64,000 nucleotides of DNA from Carex sylvatica. Its lineage: Eukaryota; Streptophyta; Magnoliopsida; Poales; Cyperaceae. Under the pieces are notes generated by a model. That model ran no database searches, had not been told where the DNA came from, and was given only the letters and a program-made list of their open reading frames with translations. Position numbers and translations under genes: made by a program. Each line of letters opens with the position of its first letter. The first letter of the stretch is position 1. Below, piece after piece: positions 45,544 to 56,521 of this stretch. Location of the stretch: contig CAXKVR010000335.1 of the NCBI GenBank assembly GCA_964058845.1, positions 1-64,000 on the forward strand, read 5' to 3'.

Positions 45544-46231
45544 CTCTCAATGTCATGCTGCGTGGATCGCCAATGCAAACCTCGATCGGCAAACAGAGCT
45601 CGCAGCGCCGTCTTCTTCAGATGAAATCTCGATCTCCCACCATTATCACGTACATCTGGCTCTGCTCCCAACATCTCTGCGAGGCTGGCATTAATCATGT
45701 TCTCGTCAGTGGGGTCAGATATGCCACCGATGGGCACGCCCTGGATAGGCAAACCCCAAAGGACACTCACGTCCTGGAGAGTCACTGTCATCTCTCCGAA
45801 CGGCAAATGGAATGTGTGTGTCTCGGGGCACCATCGCTCCACTAGCCCCTGAATGAGGGACGCATTAATGGCCTTGCTCTCCGTCTCCAATATATCGACC
45901 AAATGGTACAACCCCAGATTGTGTAGATACGGGTCCATCAGAGAGTAGTACTGCATGCCATAAACCCGACACTTGCTTTCTAGAGACTCCTGACTCTGCG
46001 TTGAAAAAAAAACAAACAACATAAAAATCTGAAAATATGAGAACTCTAAAAAAATTTAACGTAAAAAAAGAAAAAAATAAAGTAATCACGTACCTCTCGG
46101 GATGCTAGTGAGACTCGATGCTCACTGTGAGGTATCCATAATAATGGACTGAAATGCTCCGTGCTATCCACGGGAATGGGCTCATCAATAGGGTCGGGTG
46201 GTGGTGGTCTCCTAGGACGTCCCCTAGCCAT
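45544..46231 (-). CDS. PMD (plant mobile domain) gene of MULE1, 3'-truncated
   Basis: The ATG at 46231 follows a TACGTAG acceptor. Coding exon 1 is 46094-46231 (MARGRPRRPPPPDPIDEP..., FSPLLWIPHSEHRVSLASRE). Intron donor GTACGT and acceptor CAACGCAG lead to exon 2 at 45544-45995 (SQESLESKCRVYGM..., GLVERWCPETHTFHLPFGEMTV..., LWGLPIQGVPIGG), which ends at donor GAGAG|GTACTT. No later PMD exons follow, and beyond an (AT)n run the strand becomes the antisense of MURA exon 3. Thus only the first third of the domain (about 196 aa) remains. A 5'-UTR exon at about 48620-48715 is joined by a 2.4-kb intron. Role unknown; PMD proteins MAIN/MAIL1 act in nuclear silencing and genome maintenance. Confidence 0.72.
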
Positions 46232-46390
46232 CCTACGTTTGGAAAAAAAATTAGACATGCTACATTTGACTAAAATAAGCTCATTCCTGTTAAAATATAA
46301 TAAAGTAAGCTAATTCATATCAAAAAATACAAAACTACCCTAGTAAGAAAAAAAAAAGTTAAAATAATGCGTTAGAATAAAAAAAAAAAT

Positions 46391-48240
46391 TGTTATTCGC
46401 CTAAAATATGCTAAAACAAGCGGAAATACACTAAAACAATATATTTGCGGTAAAAATAGGCTAAATTACGTTAATATGAAAAAAAAAGGTTATTCGGACA
46501 AAATATACTAAAATATGATAAAATACAATAATTACGGTCAAATATGCTAAAATACGCTAATTATGGCAAAAATTTACTAAATATGCTAATTTCGGTAAAA
46601 AACAGTTAAAATAATGCGTTACAATAAAAAAAAATTGTTATTCGCCTAAAATATGGTAAAACAAGCGGAAATACACTAAAATAATATATTTGCGGTAAAA
46701 ATAGGCTAAATTACGTTAATATGAAAAAAAAAAGGTTATTCGGACAAAATATACTAAAATATGATAAAATACAATAATTACGGTCAAATATGCTAAAATA
46801 CGCTAATTATGGCAAAAATTTACTAAATATGCTAATTTCGGTAAAAAACAGTTAAAATTATGCGTTAGAATAAAAAAAAAATGTTATTCGCCTAAAATAT
46901 GGTAAAACAAGCGGAAATACACTAAAACAATATATTTGCGGTAAAAATAGGCTAAATTACGTTACTATGAAAAAAAAAAAGGTTATTCGGATAAAATATA
47001 CTAAAATATGATAAAATACAATAATTACGGTCAAATATGCTAAAATACGCTAATTATGGCAAAAATTTACTAAATATGCTAATTTCGGTAAAAATATGTT
47101 AAAATAATGCGTTAGAATAAAAAAAAAAATGTTATTCGCCTAAAATATGGTAAAACAAGCGGAAATACACTAAAACAATATATTTGCGGTAAAAATAGGC
47201 TAAATTACGTTACTATGAAAAAAAAAAAGGTTATTCCGATAAAATATACTAAAATATGATAAAATACAATAATTACGGTCAAATATGCTAAAATACGCTA
47301 ATTATGGCAAAAATTTACTAAATATGCTAATTTCGGTAAAAATATGTTAAAATAATGCGTTACAATAAAAAAAAAATGTTATTCGCCTAAAATATGGTAA
47401 AACAAGCGGAAATACACTAAAACAATATATTTGCGGTAAAAATAGGCTAAATTACGTTAATATGAAAAAAAAAAGGTTATTCGGACAAAATATACTAAAA
47501 TATGATAAAATACAATAATTACGGTCAAATATGCTAAAATACGCTAATTATGGCAAAAATTTACTAAATATGCTAATTTCGGTAAAAAACAGTTAAAATT
47601 ATGCGTTAGAATAAAAAAAAAATATTATTCGCCTAAAATATGGTAAAACAAGCGGAAATACACTAAAACAATATATTTGCGGTAAAAATAGGCTAAATTA
47701 CGTTACTATGAAAAAAAAAAAGGTTATTCGGATAAAATATACTAAAATATGATAAAATACAATAATTACGGTCAAATATGCTAAAATACGCTAATTATGG
47801 CAAAAATTTACTAAATATGCTAATTTCGGTAAAAATATGTTAAAATAATGCGTTAGAATAAAAAAAAAATGTTATTCGCCTAAAATATGGTAAAACAAGC
47901 GGAAATACACTAAAACAATATATTTGCGGTAAAAATAGACTAAATTACGTTACTATGAAAAAAAAAAAGGTTATTCGGATAAAATATACTAAAATATGAT
48001 AAAATACAATAATTACGGTCAAATATGCTAAAATACGCTAATTATGGCAAAAATTTACTAAATATGCTAATTTCGGTAAAAATATGTTAAAATAATGCGT
48101 TACAATAAAAAAAAATGTTATTCGCCTAAAATATGCTAAAACAAGCGGAAATACACTAAAACAATATATTTGCGGTAAAAATAGGCTAAATTACGTTAAT
48201 TACGACAAAAAATATACTACATTTCTCAAAATATGCTAAT
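46391..48240. repeat. 246-bp satellite, about 8 copies, with three-unit higher-order pattern
   Basis: The marker TGTTATTCGC recurs at 46391, 46636, 46882, 47130, 47377, 47623, 47870 and 48116 (period 245-248 bp). Variant bases repeat every three units: GTTACAATAA occurs only at the 1/2, 4/5 and 7/8 joints, AAAACAGTTAAAATTATG only after units 2 and 5, and TTAATATG versus TTACTATG follows the same order. The array fills the 5'-UTR intron (46233-48619) of the MULE1 PMD gene. Confidence 0.92.
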
Positions 48241-48741
48241 TACGGTCAAATTATGCTAAAATACGCTAATTACGGCAAAATTTCGGAATAAATAATTCAA
48301 AATAAAATTAAAACTAACTATGGTACCATAATTATCACTAATTTCAAATATTTTTGGTACCTAATTGACGCTAATTACCACTAAATTTGTATCGTAATAA
48401 AATAATCATAATTATAAATAAAATTAAAACTAACTTTGGTACCATAATTAACACTAATTTTAAATATTTTTGGTACCTACATTAATGCTAATTACCACTA
48501 AATTGGTACCGTAATTAAATAATCACAATTATAACTAATTAGCACTAACTAACTTAATTTGACTAATCTATAATTTTTTTACACTACAAATGAAATTTCA
48601 AATATATATAGGGACTTACTTGCAAATTGGAAGAAAAGAGAAGAAGAGAGGAGAAAAAAGAGGAGAAATTCGGGTGGGGAGGAGAGAGAGTGAGATTTTT
48701 AGAAAATGAATTGTGAGGAGAGAGAAAGTTCTGTGGAGGGT

Positions 48742-48749
48742 TATTTATA
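48742..48749 (-). promoter_or_regulatory. TATA box of the MULE1 PMD gene
   Basis: TATAAATA on the minus strand lies at the inner edge of the right terminal arm, about 30 bp before a pyrimidine-rich leader (TTTCTCTCTCC...) and about 120 bp before a GTAAGT donor at 48619. Confidence 0.7.
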
Positions 48750-48755
48750 GGCCCG

Positions 48756-48850
48756 GACCGCCTCATTTTTAGGCGGTCAGGAATTAAAATTCCGGACCGC
48801 CCCATTTTTAGGCGGTTAGGAATTTTAATTCCGGACCGCCCCATTTTTAG
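48756..48850. repeat. Palindromic 38-bp modules (GGACCGCC..GGCGGTC) in the MULE1 right arm
   Basis: Three tandem modules, each GGACCGCC(C/T)CATTTTTAGG followed by CGGT(C/T)AGGAATT. The left arm has just one. The right terminal region was therefore extended by duplicating its inner module. Confidence 0.85.
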
Positions 48851-48937
48851 GCGGTCAGGGCATTTTTAAAAATTTGGCTGGAACCCTGTTATTTTTAACA
48901 ATTTATTTTTTTTTTTTGGTATTTTTAAAAATGTCGG
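48831..48937. repeat. MULE1 right terminal inverted repeat
   Basis: Reverse complement of 41606-41712 with few differences. It ends AAAAATGTCGG at 48937, immediately followed by GGTAAAGC. Confidence 0.92.
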
Positions 48938-49167
48938 GGTAAAGCGGAGGAAAAAGGGTAAAACCGCAATATAACCATAGTTTTCTTCTGTATATCCAAT
49001 AGTGATATTATATAATTCGAACAAATACCAACCAATTATCATCCACTAGTCCAAAATAAGCACAGTTCCACCAAATCATACCAGACTGTACTCTTACAAA
49101 TCGAAGTAGATAAACCGCACTTGCCAAGTTACTCTTAGTACACGTCTAATAATTAAAGTAAAATTGT

Positions 49168-50619
49168 TTATTTTATTTTATTTTTGAGAAAATTCACCAA
49201 ACGCATCAATGCAGTGTACGACTCTCCACCCTCCACCAAAGCCCGGTTTGCTGCCACTTCAACCGCTGCTGCTCTCTCTCTCAGTTCCTTCCCTCCGTCG
49301 GATTCCATAAGCCACTTGATCTTTCTCTCCACTTCATCAGCCGCCACCAACTCCTTGTCGTAACCTTCCGTCGCAACTGCCAGCTTCATCTCCTCCTCCA
49401 AGAACACCTTGTTCATCCATTGCTCCGCATATAATGGCCATGCCACCATCGGCACGCCAGCTGTCACTGCTTCCAGAACAGAATTCCACCCACAATGTGT
49501 CACGAACCCTCCCACTGATTCATGCCTCAGTACCTCTACCTGTGGGGCCCATGACTTGACCACAAAACCTCGATCACTTGTTCGTTCTAAGAACCCTTCC
49601 GGCAAAAGCATGTTGAGGTCCGGCTCTGGCAACTTTTCAGTTTCAAACGATTTCTCTGAGTTTGGTGGAGAACGGACAACCCATAAGAACTTATGGCCAC
49701 TTTTTTCTAAACCGATTGCGATTTCCTTAATTTGTTTGGATGAGAACCGGCCAATGCTGCCGAAGCAAAGGAACACCACGCTCGATTTGGGTTGTTTGTT
49801 GAGCCATGAGAGACAGTCTTTAGAGGCATGCTTCTCTTCTGATTTTATCAATGGGCCAATACAGTAGATAGGTGGAGTCGGCCGGCCGGGTGGGACACAT
49901 TTGCCAGTGATAACACCCTTGACAACACGTGGTTCGAGGGATGCAAAAGTATTAATTATAATTCCATCATAGTCTGATAGCCTCTCCATCCCAGTTAGAA
50001 ATCCCTCGTAAGCCTTGTCATCTCGATCGAGCATAGGTACTAGCATATGATTTGCTGGAATAGGAGGAATTTCCGGTATCGACAAAAGCTCGTACCCAAG
50101 CTCTCTAAAGGATTTCGATATGCTCCTGTGAAGAACCGGAATATGAAAAAAAGTAGCAAGGACTGATGCGCCAGATGTAAAGAAGAGGTAACAAAGAATC
50201 TTCAACTCTCTAGCAACATCAAAAGCACAGGTGCAAAAAAAATCTATTATAAGCGCACAGGGTGAAGCCGACCGCAAGAAGGAGAGCAGTCCCGGGTTAG
50301 ACAGTTCCATGACCTCGAAAGTTAGAGCTTCATGATGAGGCGATTTGCTGACAGGAGAAAGCATTACGGGTGAGAGGCGGTGGAAGGAGATAGATGGGTT
50401 GGCAACAGAGACACTGGCAAGAAATTCAGCCGTGGCGCCTGTGTTGTATGGAGGGTCTACAATCAGGATTGTGACAGAGAGGCCGTGGCGTATGAGCAGC
50501 ATGCCTAGTTCGATCATGGAGACGAGGTGGCCCATCCCTGGTGATGGGTAGAGAACCACCAAATTATTGCTGGTACCATCGGTGGTGATATCAGTCGTGG
50601 CTGAGACAGCTGAAGCCAT
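49168..50619 (-). CDS. UDP-glycosyltransferase, UGT88-like, intact (483 aa)
   Basis: Single-exon GT1 gene with ATG at 50619 ([15 protein letters not shown]...). [16 protein letters not shown] carries the catalytic-type His at residue 31. The donor half begins near [22 protein letters not shown]. The PSPG box ([15 protein letters not shown]... HCGWNS ... YAEQ) is complete, with Trp22 and Gln44 as in UDP-glucose users. The C-terminus ends normally ([20 protein letters not shown]). It is a close paralogue of the gene at 34645-36051, in the same orientation, about 13 kb away. Probably cytosolic glucosylation of a phenolic or flavonoid-like acceptor, as for UGT88 enzymes; the substrate cannot be read from the sequence. 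MULE1 ends about 230 bp beyond its 3' end and MULE2 ends about 660 bp upstream of the ATG. Confidence 0.92.
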   Translation of the reverse strand: MASAVSATTDITTDGTSNNLVVLYPSPGMGHLVSMIELGMLLIRHGLSVTILIVDPPYNTGATAEFLASVSVANPSISFHRLSPVMLSPVSKSPHHEALTFEVMELSNPGLLSFLRSASPCALIIDFFCTCAFDVARELKILCYLFFTSGASVLATFFHIPVLHRSISKSFRELGYELLSIPEIPPIPANHMLVPMLDRDDKAYEGFLTGMERLSDYDGIIINTFASLEPRVVKGVITGKCVPPGRPTPPIYCIGPLIKSEEKHASKDCLSWLNKQPKSSVVFLCFGSIGRFSSKQIKEIAIGLEKSGHKFLWVVRSPPNSEKSFETEKLPEPDLNMLLPEGFLERTSDRGFVVKSWAPQVEVLRHESVGGFVTHCGWNSVLEAVTAGVPMVAWPLYAEQWMNKVFLEEEMKLAVATEGYDKELVAADEVERKIKWLMESDGGKELRERAAAVEVAANRALVEGGESYTALMRLVNFLKNKIK

Positions 50620-50631
50620 TCGTGAGTTCAC

Positions 50632-51283
50632 AGTGTGTGCAAGTATTGGTTTGCAGGGGCTCAGATGCTCTGTTCAATTTTTTTGTGGCGGAAGGCGAAT
50701 TGATTTAGGTAACTACTACTACTGGTTGTTAATTAGAGGAAGTGATGCAAATGGGAGAGCTTTACCCCCTGATCGGAGCAATTTTCTCTCAAACTAGAAA
50801 AAGAATTAGAATTCATTTTCAATTTGCTAATCGGAACACAAAGAGAAGAGGGATCTCGAGCAGGAAAGGAGGGGAGAAGTGGAAGAGGAAAGGTACAAAG
50901 AGAGAACAGGGAAGATATTAGTTGAATGGAAAGGAGGCAGGAAAACTATTCAATTTAAAATCGTCTCTTTTGAACTCTATTCTACTCTATTCTACTGAAA
51001 TGAATTGAATATTTATCATGCTTCCATTCCGAGATACATGCTTAATTTATATAGAGTAGAGATTCTGTAAACATGATCCACTGTTTGTAAAATATTAGTT
51101 GGTGACATAAATAGTGGACCATTTATTTTGTTTGGTAGCTGCTACCAAAGTTTCAAAAGAAAAGAAAAAGGCAATTGGCTGACGTCAGCGACAACTAAAG
51201 AATTCAGAGTGGTTGCAGTGTCATTTCTTAATCTGTGAGATATCAATTGATATTAAATTATATTATTTCGCATGTTATTTACT
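50632..51283. other. Promoter/upstream region of the intact UGT gene
   Basis: No gene. Purine-rich tracts (AGAGAAGAGGGATC..., GGAAAGGAGGGGAG) lie at 50830-50900. TGACGTCAGC near 51180 is a bZIP/TGA-type element (TGACG core). The region ends at the 8-bp repeat TATTTACT that flanks MULE2. Confidence 0.5.
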
Positions 51284-51467
51284 ACGGCCATTTTTATTAA
51301 TATTTCCTCAAAATTTTAAAATAATTCTGTAATTTTTTTTTTTATTCATGTTCTGACCGTCAGGCTCACGGGCGGCCCATATTCCTTATAAAGCGTCCGA
51401 CCCAGTGGCGGGTCACAAGCACAGTGAGGCGCCACACCTACGAGCGGGTCAAATGGTATGTGGGGCG

Positions 51468-51503
51468 CCCCCCCCACCCCCCCCCCCCCCCCCCCCCCCC
51501 CCC
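51468..51503. repeat. C-rich homopolymer (C8 A C27) in the MULE2 left arm
   Basis: The matching right arm has only GGCGCCCCACATGCC here, so the C-run is an insertion or expansion in the left arm. Proline- or glycine-rich ORFs over it are artefacts. Confidence 0.9.
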
Positions 51504-51754
51504 GGCGGTCCAAATGACCCCCTTTTATCCCAGCCCGAACCCTTCCCTCTCCTCCTCTCTGCCTCTTTCCCTCCGCACCAAAAAAGAAAAGGAAAAACTC
51601 CCAGTGCCGCCCAACCCCGCCTCCCCTCTCCGGCCAACCCCTCTCCCTCTCGTTCTCTCCTTTCCCTCGAGCCGCTTCACCGAGCACCACCACTGTCTCT
51701 GCACCGAGCTTCTCTTGAATATAATTTTTTTTTCGATTCAATAAGTTTTCAATT

Positions 51755-51778
51755 TAGGGTTAGGGTTAGGGTTATGGT
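51755..51778 (+). promoter_or_regulatory. Telomere-like (TTAGGG)n short run in the PMD leader
   Basis: Three TTAGGG units occur about 370 bp inside MULE2 in the presumed 5' leader or intron of the PMD gene. Similar TTTAGG/TTAGGG runs lie in the leader of the PMD locus at 12763-12795. Telo-box-like motifs are common near plant transcription starts. They are too short to mark a telomere. Confidence 0.45.
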
Positions 51779-52720
51779 TTTGGTTTGAATTAGTTCAATT
51801 GTTGAATTTGTTGAATTGTGGCTCGATAATTGTTGCATTAGTTCAATTAGAGTTATTTCGAATTTGTTGAATTCCTCGAATTAGTTGAATTGCTCGAATT
51901 AGTTGAATTGCCTGAATTGGTCTAATTGAATGTGATATGGTTATTATGGTTATTATAGAGATATGGTTGGATTGTTCAAGCAATCGAATTGGTTAAAAAA
52001 ATATTATGGTGAAATTGCTTGAATTTTTTGGATGTGATATGGTTATTTAGGGTTTATGGTTGTAAATTGCTTAAAAATGTAGGATTTATGGTTCAATTGC
52101 TTGAATTATTTAAAAATTTAGAGTTAGGGTACGGTTTAAAAAATTTAGGGTTGAGGGATGTTTGAAGTTAGTTGACAAAATACATGTCTATATCGATACA
52201 AATTAATTTCAAGTAAAACAAATCATTTTGAAATATATCAAAAGTTGTTTAAAAATTATATATTTTTTTCAAGTAAATTGCATATTTTTCGATTGATAAG
52301 CATCAATATGTAACTTGTTAATTTATAATTTTACAATTATAAATTATAAAAATGGGTCATTTCTGTACTTTTGACACTTATACAAGCATATACAATAAGT
52401 TTAATTTTAAAAACTAAATTTGACAATAATTTTTATATTAATTATATAATTAATATGTTATATTCTTAATATATTTAATAATTATTATAATAATAATATA
52501 ATATATTATAGTTATTGTATAATCATTGAATATATTAATATCATACAATTAGGAGTTTATTATAATTAATTAACCATTTTATGGTTTCAATTGCTTAAAT
52601 TTGCAGTTGAATTAGGGTTTGAATTTGGTTGAAAATATTTAGAAATTGTTTAAAATTGCGAATAAAATTTGATTTTCTTAAGTTGTTATTGATTTATATA
52701 TATTTTTTGGTTAATGTAAT

Positions 52721-55700
52721 ATGCCCAGGTCTAGACGGTGGGGAGTACGACCTGAGCTTGCAGCGGGTCCAGATGCTGTGCATCCGACTGGAAAGGGTGG
52801 ATCCTCGGTGGATCTGACTGGAGAGGGCCAGTCGTCATATGAGGATACAGCTGGTAGGGGATTTGAGGATCCGATTGGAGAGGGTCCGTCGTCTCAGGCC
52901 AATTTTACAGATGGTGTGCATGATCCTGACACATTTAGTCCTCTTCTATGGACCCATCATGTTAAGCACCGCGTCTCATTGGCATCTCTTGAGGTACGTG
53001 ATTTTTATACTTAATGTAAATAATACTAAAAAAATGGCATGATTTGAGTTTGACAAATTGATAATAAATACATGATGATGTCATGCTTACGGTGAGGCAC
53101 CGCAGGTCTGAGATTTCGTTCGTTCCCCATAAAGAAATGCAGCAGTACCTCTTGAACCTTAGGTTGTATCAACTTGCCACCATGACGCAGAGAAAGATCG
53201 ATCAGCCTCTGATGCATGGTCTAGCAGAGAGATGGCGACCTGTGACCCATACATTTCATCTGAGATGACAGTCACCCTTGGTGATGTGAGCGCCTTATGG
53301 GGTTTACGTATCGATGGCAACCCCATATGTGGCATCTCCGACCATCCAGAGCTGCAGAGGATGATACCGAAGTTGTTAGGGTGTGATCCGAAAAATCTGC
53401 AGAAGAAATATAAGAAGAAGAAGGGGGGTGAGGAGGAGTTCCGGTATTATGGGTACTGTATTTCTCTAAAGGCACTCCGGACTCACTTCTTCCAGAATCA
53501 GATATTTCCTGAGACTACTGACATTGAGGTGATCAGGAGGTGCCATCACACTTTTTAAAGTAAATTAGTAGTTCATCAACAAATCTCAATTATTTATATT
53601 GATTATTTTATATTGCAGGTATACTAGGGCGTATGTACTGGATTTGTGTGGTGCTGGCATGTTTGAGGATTCCAGTGGTGACGCGGTACCGATTATGTAT
53701 CTCTCCCTGCTGAGGAACATGGAGAATGAATCGAGATGGAACTGGGGTGGAGCTGTTCTCGCCCATTTATACAGAGGCCTATGTCATGCTTGTCTGGTAA
53801 GTCTGTATTAATATACGTTGTTATTGAAGGTTGGATAAGAAGCACTGAGTTCTTATTTTAAGTTAAATTTTCAGGTGAAGAATAGACAGATTTTTGGACC
53901 GCTTCTTCTGCTCCAGCATTGGTTGTGGTCACATCTACCCGTAAATCGGCCAGTTATACCATTGCCACATCCGCGATGGAGAGTTTCTGACCCAGACAGA
54001 TGCCCCGCGTACGGTGCCATATGAGGCTGTCATCAGAGTTATGAAGAGACGGGCAGAGGAGTTTCTTATGTCCGGGGTCAGCTCCAGATGCTCCAAGATG
54101 CGAATATCGACTGATTTCTGTATCGTCCATTCTATCGTGCATCCCTTCTGAGCCGACTGACATTAGATCCAGAGCAGATACGACTATGGTATTATCGGGG
54201 ATCGGTCGTTTGTTACTGGATAGTGGAGTACCACTACCCGGATCGTGTATCTCGACAGTTTGGCTTAGATGCTTTTATCCCGGAGTACTCGCTGATGGGT
54301 AAGGATGATACTGACAAGTTCCACAAGTAAGTATCTACTTAATTTCATTATCAGTTTAATAATGCCACCGTTTACATCTTTTCTAATTAATTGTACCTGC
54401 AGTACGGCGCACACTAAGAGCAAAGTCGACTGAAGCCAGCACTTCATCTTGGAGTACGATCGGGCTCGACATCCGGAGCAGTACTTATGGAGTCTGCCAT
54501 CAGCTGCATCATTGGGTGTTGGTCCCGGGGATTTGAGATATGTCGTCTGGTACCAGAAATGGGGCATCTCGTCAGTCTACCTTACGGGCCATTATGGTGA
54601 CATCATTCGACGTAGATTGATGGATTCATCTAGCAATTACATGCCTTGGGGTCCGATAAATGCTCGCGCAGTAAGTACAACTGAAACATACTTTAATTAA
54701 AAATTTCAAATTTTAATTGCTTACTGTTGTAATAATCATGTTGTGTGCATCTGTTGACAGCTGTGAGAGGAGTTGGACAAAGCCTGACGTGTATAGCGAG
54801 GGATGCTTAGCGGTACATAGGATGCCAAATGCTCGAGCACACTGCACCAATCGTGGAGACAGGCGGTTTTGAAGGCCGCCTCGTTGGAATGCTGCGCGAT
54901 TCTAGAGAGAACATCAATTGGCGGGAGATAAATAAGGCACCACAAAATCCGGATTATCAGCCAGAGGCCATCTATGCTCATGATATGCCGCCACCTCCTG
55001 CAGGTATTTACAGATTAATATTAAAAATATGACACACACAATGATTTTATTTTCACCGAATTGTTTGTTGTAACTCACTTAATTTTCAATTATGTAGATG
55101 ATGACTCGGGTTGGGCATTCCACCACTGGGTGTTGAATACGCAAGGATGGGACGCTTACAGAAATAAATATGGAGTTCCGGTAGAGCTTGGCCCAGTCAG
55201 TTACCGTTTTATATTATTGATTGCTGAGTCATTTGTATGTAGCAAAACTGACATTATTTTAATTTAGGATGGAGCACCTTGTTGGAATACCGAGTCCAAT
55301 TTTAGCGTGGATGAGTTGCCCCCGTTCGATATAGATGCTGAGGACATTGGCTCCCACGGACCACGATATGGAGTGGAGATGGAGCACGACTACGAGGCTG
55401 GTGGGAGTGCATCTCAGACTGCAGATGGCTTTGTCTCTGCATTATCTGGTACACCGCCTCCTGCCACGTATGCTGCAAGCTGGGAGGAAGACCCATGGGA
55501 GCTACTTATAGGCCCAGCACCCGCAGAGTCAACTGATTCATTTGATCCATAGACAGTCGGTACAGGTACGCATCACATGTATACGGGAGAGGAGGATAAG
55601 GATATTGGGGAGGAGGATTTAGGAGATGTGAGTCCGCAGAGGCAGACACAAAGGCGCGTGCAACTGCACAGGGATGGCAAAGGCATAGCGGCTTGTAGGT

Positions 55701-55732
55701 TGTCTCCCTCCGGAAGAAAACGACGAGGATGA
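52721..55732 (+). pseudogene. PMD (plant mobile domain) gene of MULE2, full-length but broken
   Basis: The ATG at 52721 starts MPRSRRWGVRPELAAG. Exon 1 ends GAG|GTACGT at 52993 after FSPLLWTHHVKHRVSLASLE. Later pieces: about 53107-53540 (LYQLATMTQRKIDQPLMHGL, SEMTVTLGDVSALWGLRIDG), 53619-53797 (YTRAYVLDLCGAGMFED), 53875-54330 (VKNRQIFGPLLLLQHWLWSH, LDPEQIRLWYYRGSVVCYW), 54403-54670 (FILEYDRARHPEQYLWSLPS), 54826-55003, 55097-55200 (GWAFHHWVLNTQGWDAYRNK) and 55268-55732. Breaks: a frameshift near 53255, TGA for an expected Trp at 54431, TAG at 55550 in a Gln-like position, and others. It shows the whole PMD gene plan of which the MULE1 copy keeps the first part. No aminotransferase activity is known for PMD proteins. 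Confidence 0.82.
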
Positions 55733-55977
55733 TTGTAGAGTTTTTTTTTTGTGATATAGTTCTGACTGTTGTATTTTGAGTTTGAGACTGTTGTGTTATA
55801 TGTTTGTGGTTGTGTTGACATTATGATATCTTTTTTTTTATTATTTATGACTGTATGACTATAGTATTTTGACTTTGGGACTGTAGTATTATATCTTTGA
55901 GACTGTAGTATTTTTTTTCATGTTAACTTTTATATTGTTTCACCTCCCTGCCATCTCCGAATTTAACAATTTTTGTT

Positions 55978-56247
55978 TTGTTGTTGAACATGATGGACAA
56001 TAACAAAAGAGGTACTGAGCATTCCAAGTGTCACTGTAACTGCATACTTCTTTCGAAAAGACTTGGTGTCAAATTACCTACTGAAAATTCCCCCCTTTCC
56101 GAGGATGACTTTCTGAAATATCCATATCTGAAAAAAAATGATGAAAATTTGTGTACTGGTAAGCCGAGCACATCGTCGGGTGTCACTAATGGAAATTCAA
56201 CTGCTAAGAAGTCGACTGCTAACAAGCCGGCGGCTGATAAGAAGTAG
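55978..56247 (+). CDS. Small ORF of unknown function in MULE2
   Basis: 89 codons: MDNNKRGTEHSKCHCNCILL... followed by a Ser/Thr/Lys-rich tail ending KKSTANKPAADKK. It lies between the convergent PMD and MURA genes. I recognise no domain; the CHCNC cluster could bind metal. MULE1 has no counterpart. It may be a chance ORF or a 3' exon of a lost gene. Confidence 0.22.
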   Translation: MLLNMMDNNKRGTEHSKCHCNCILLSKRLGVKLPTENSPLSEDDFLKYPYLKKNDENLCTGKPSTSSGVTNGNSTAKKSTANKPAADKK

Positions 56248-56521
56248 GGTTTTAAATTTATCAACGTAGTTTTTATGTTATAAGATATTTTTTAATGTAT
56301 CTTATCATCTTGTGTGACAATTAAATTATCACAACGTAGTGCTGAGTTAGTCTAAAATAGTTCAACAATATAATTAAAGCACCACAATACACTTACAGTT
56401 GAACAATACAATTAAAGTTTATAGCTTAGTTTACACTAGCAAAAGAGTAAGTTTATCTGCCCGACGCCCGAATAAACCAAAAAATCGATTAGATTTTCTT
56501 GTACCAGCAGCAGGTGCGGCA

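Larger units (their letters stand above)
41606..48937. mobile_element. MULE1: complete Mutator-like element with MURA and PMD genes
   Basis: Terminal inverted repeats of about 105 bp start CCGACATTTTTAAAAATACC at both ends. The direct repeat GGTAAAGC at 41598-41605 and 48938-48945 (8 of 9 bp if extended one base left) is the probable target duplication. The contents, left to right, are a TTTACTGTTCA array, a three-exon MURA transposase (+), a truncated PMD gene (-) converging on it, a 246-bp satellite inside the PMD 5'-UTR intron, and a TATA box in the right terminal arm. It is 7,332 bp long. The open transposase and well-matched ends suggest recent origin. Confidence 0.93.

Noticed and set aside
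46391..48240. CRISPR-like array
   Set aside because: Units are directly adjacent 246-bp satellite monomers with no unique spacers, in a plant transposon intron.
51755..51778. Interstitial telomere
   Set aside because: Only three TTAGGG units; plant telomeres are TTTAGGG, and the site fits a leader telo-box.
51346..51788. Pro-rich (+) and Gly-rich (-) ORFs in the MULE2 left arm
   Set aside because: Produced by the C27 tract in a terminal repeat; no domain and no counterpart in the right arm.
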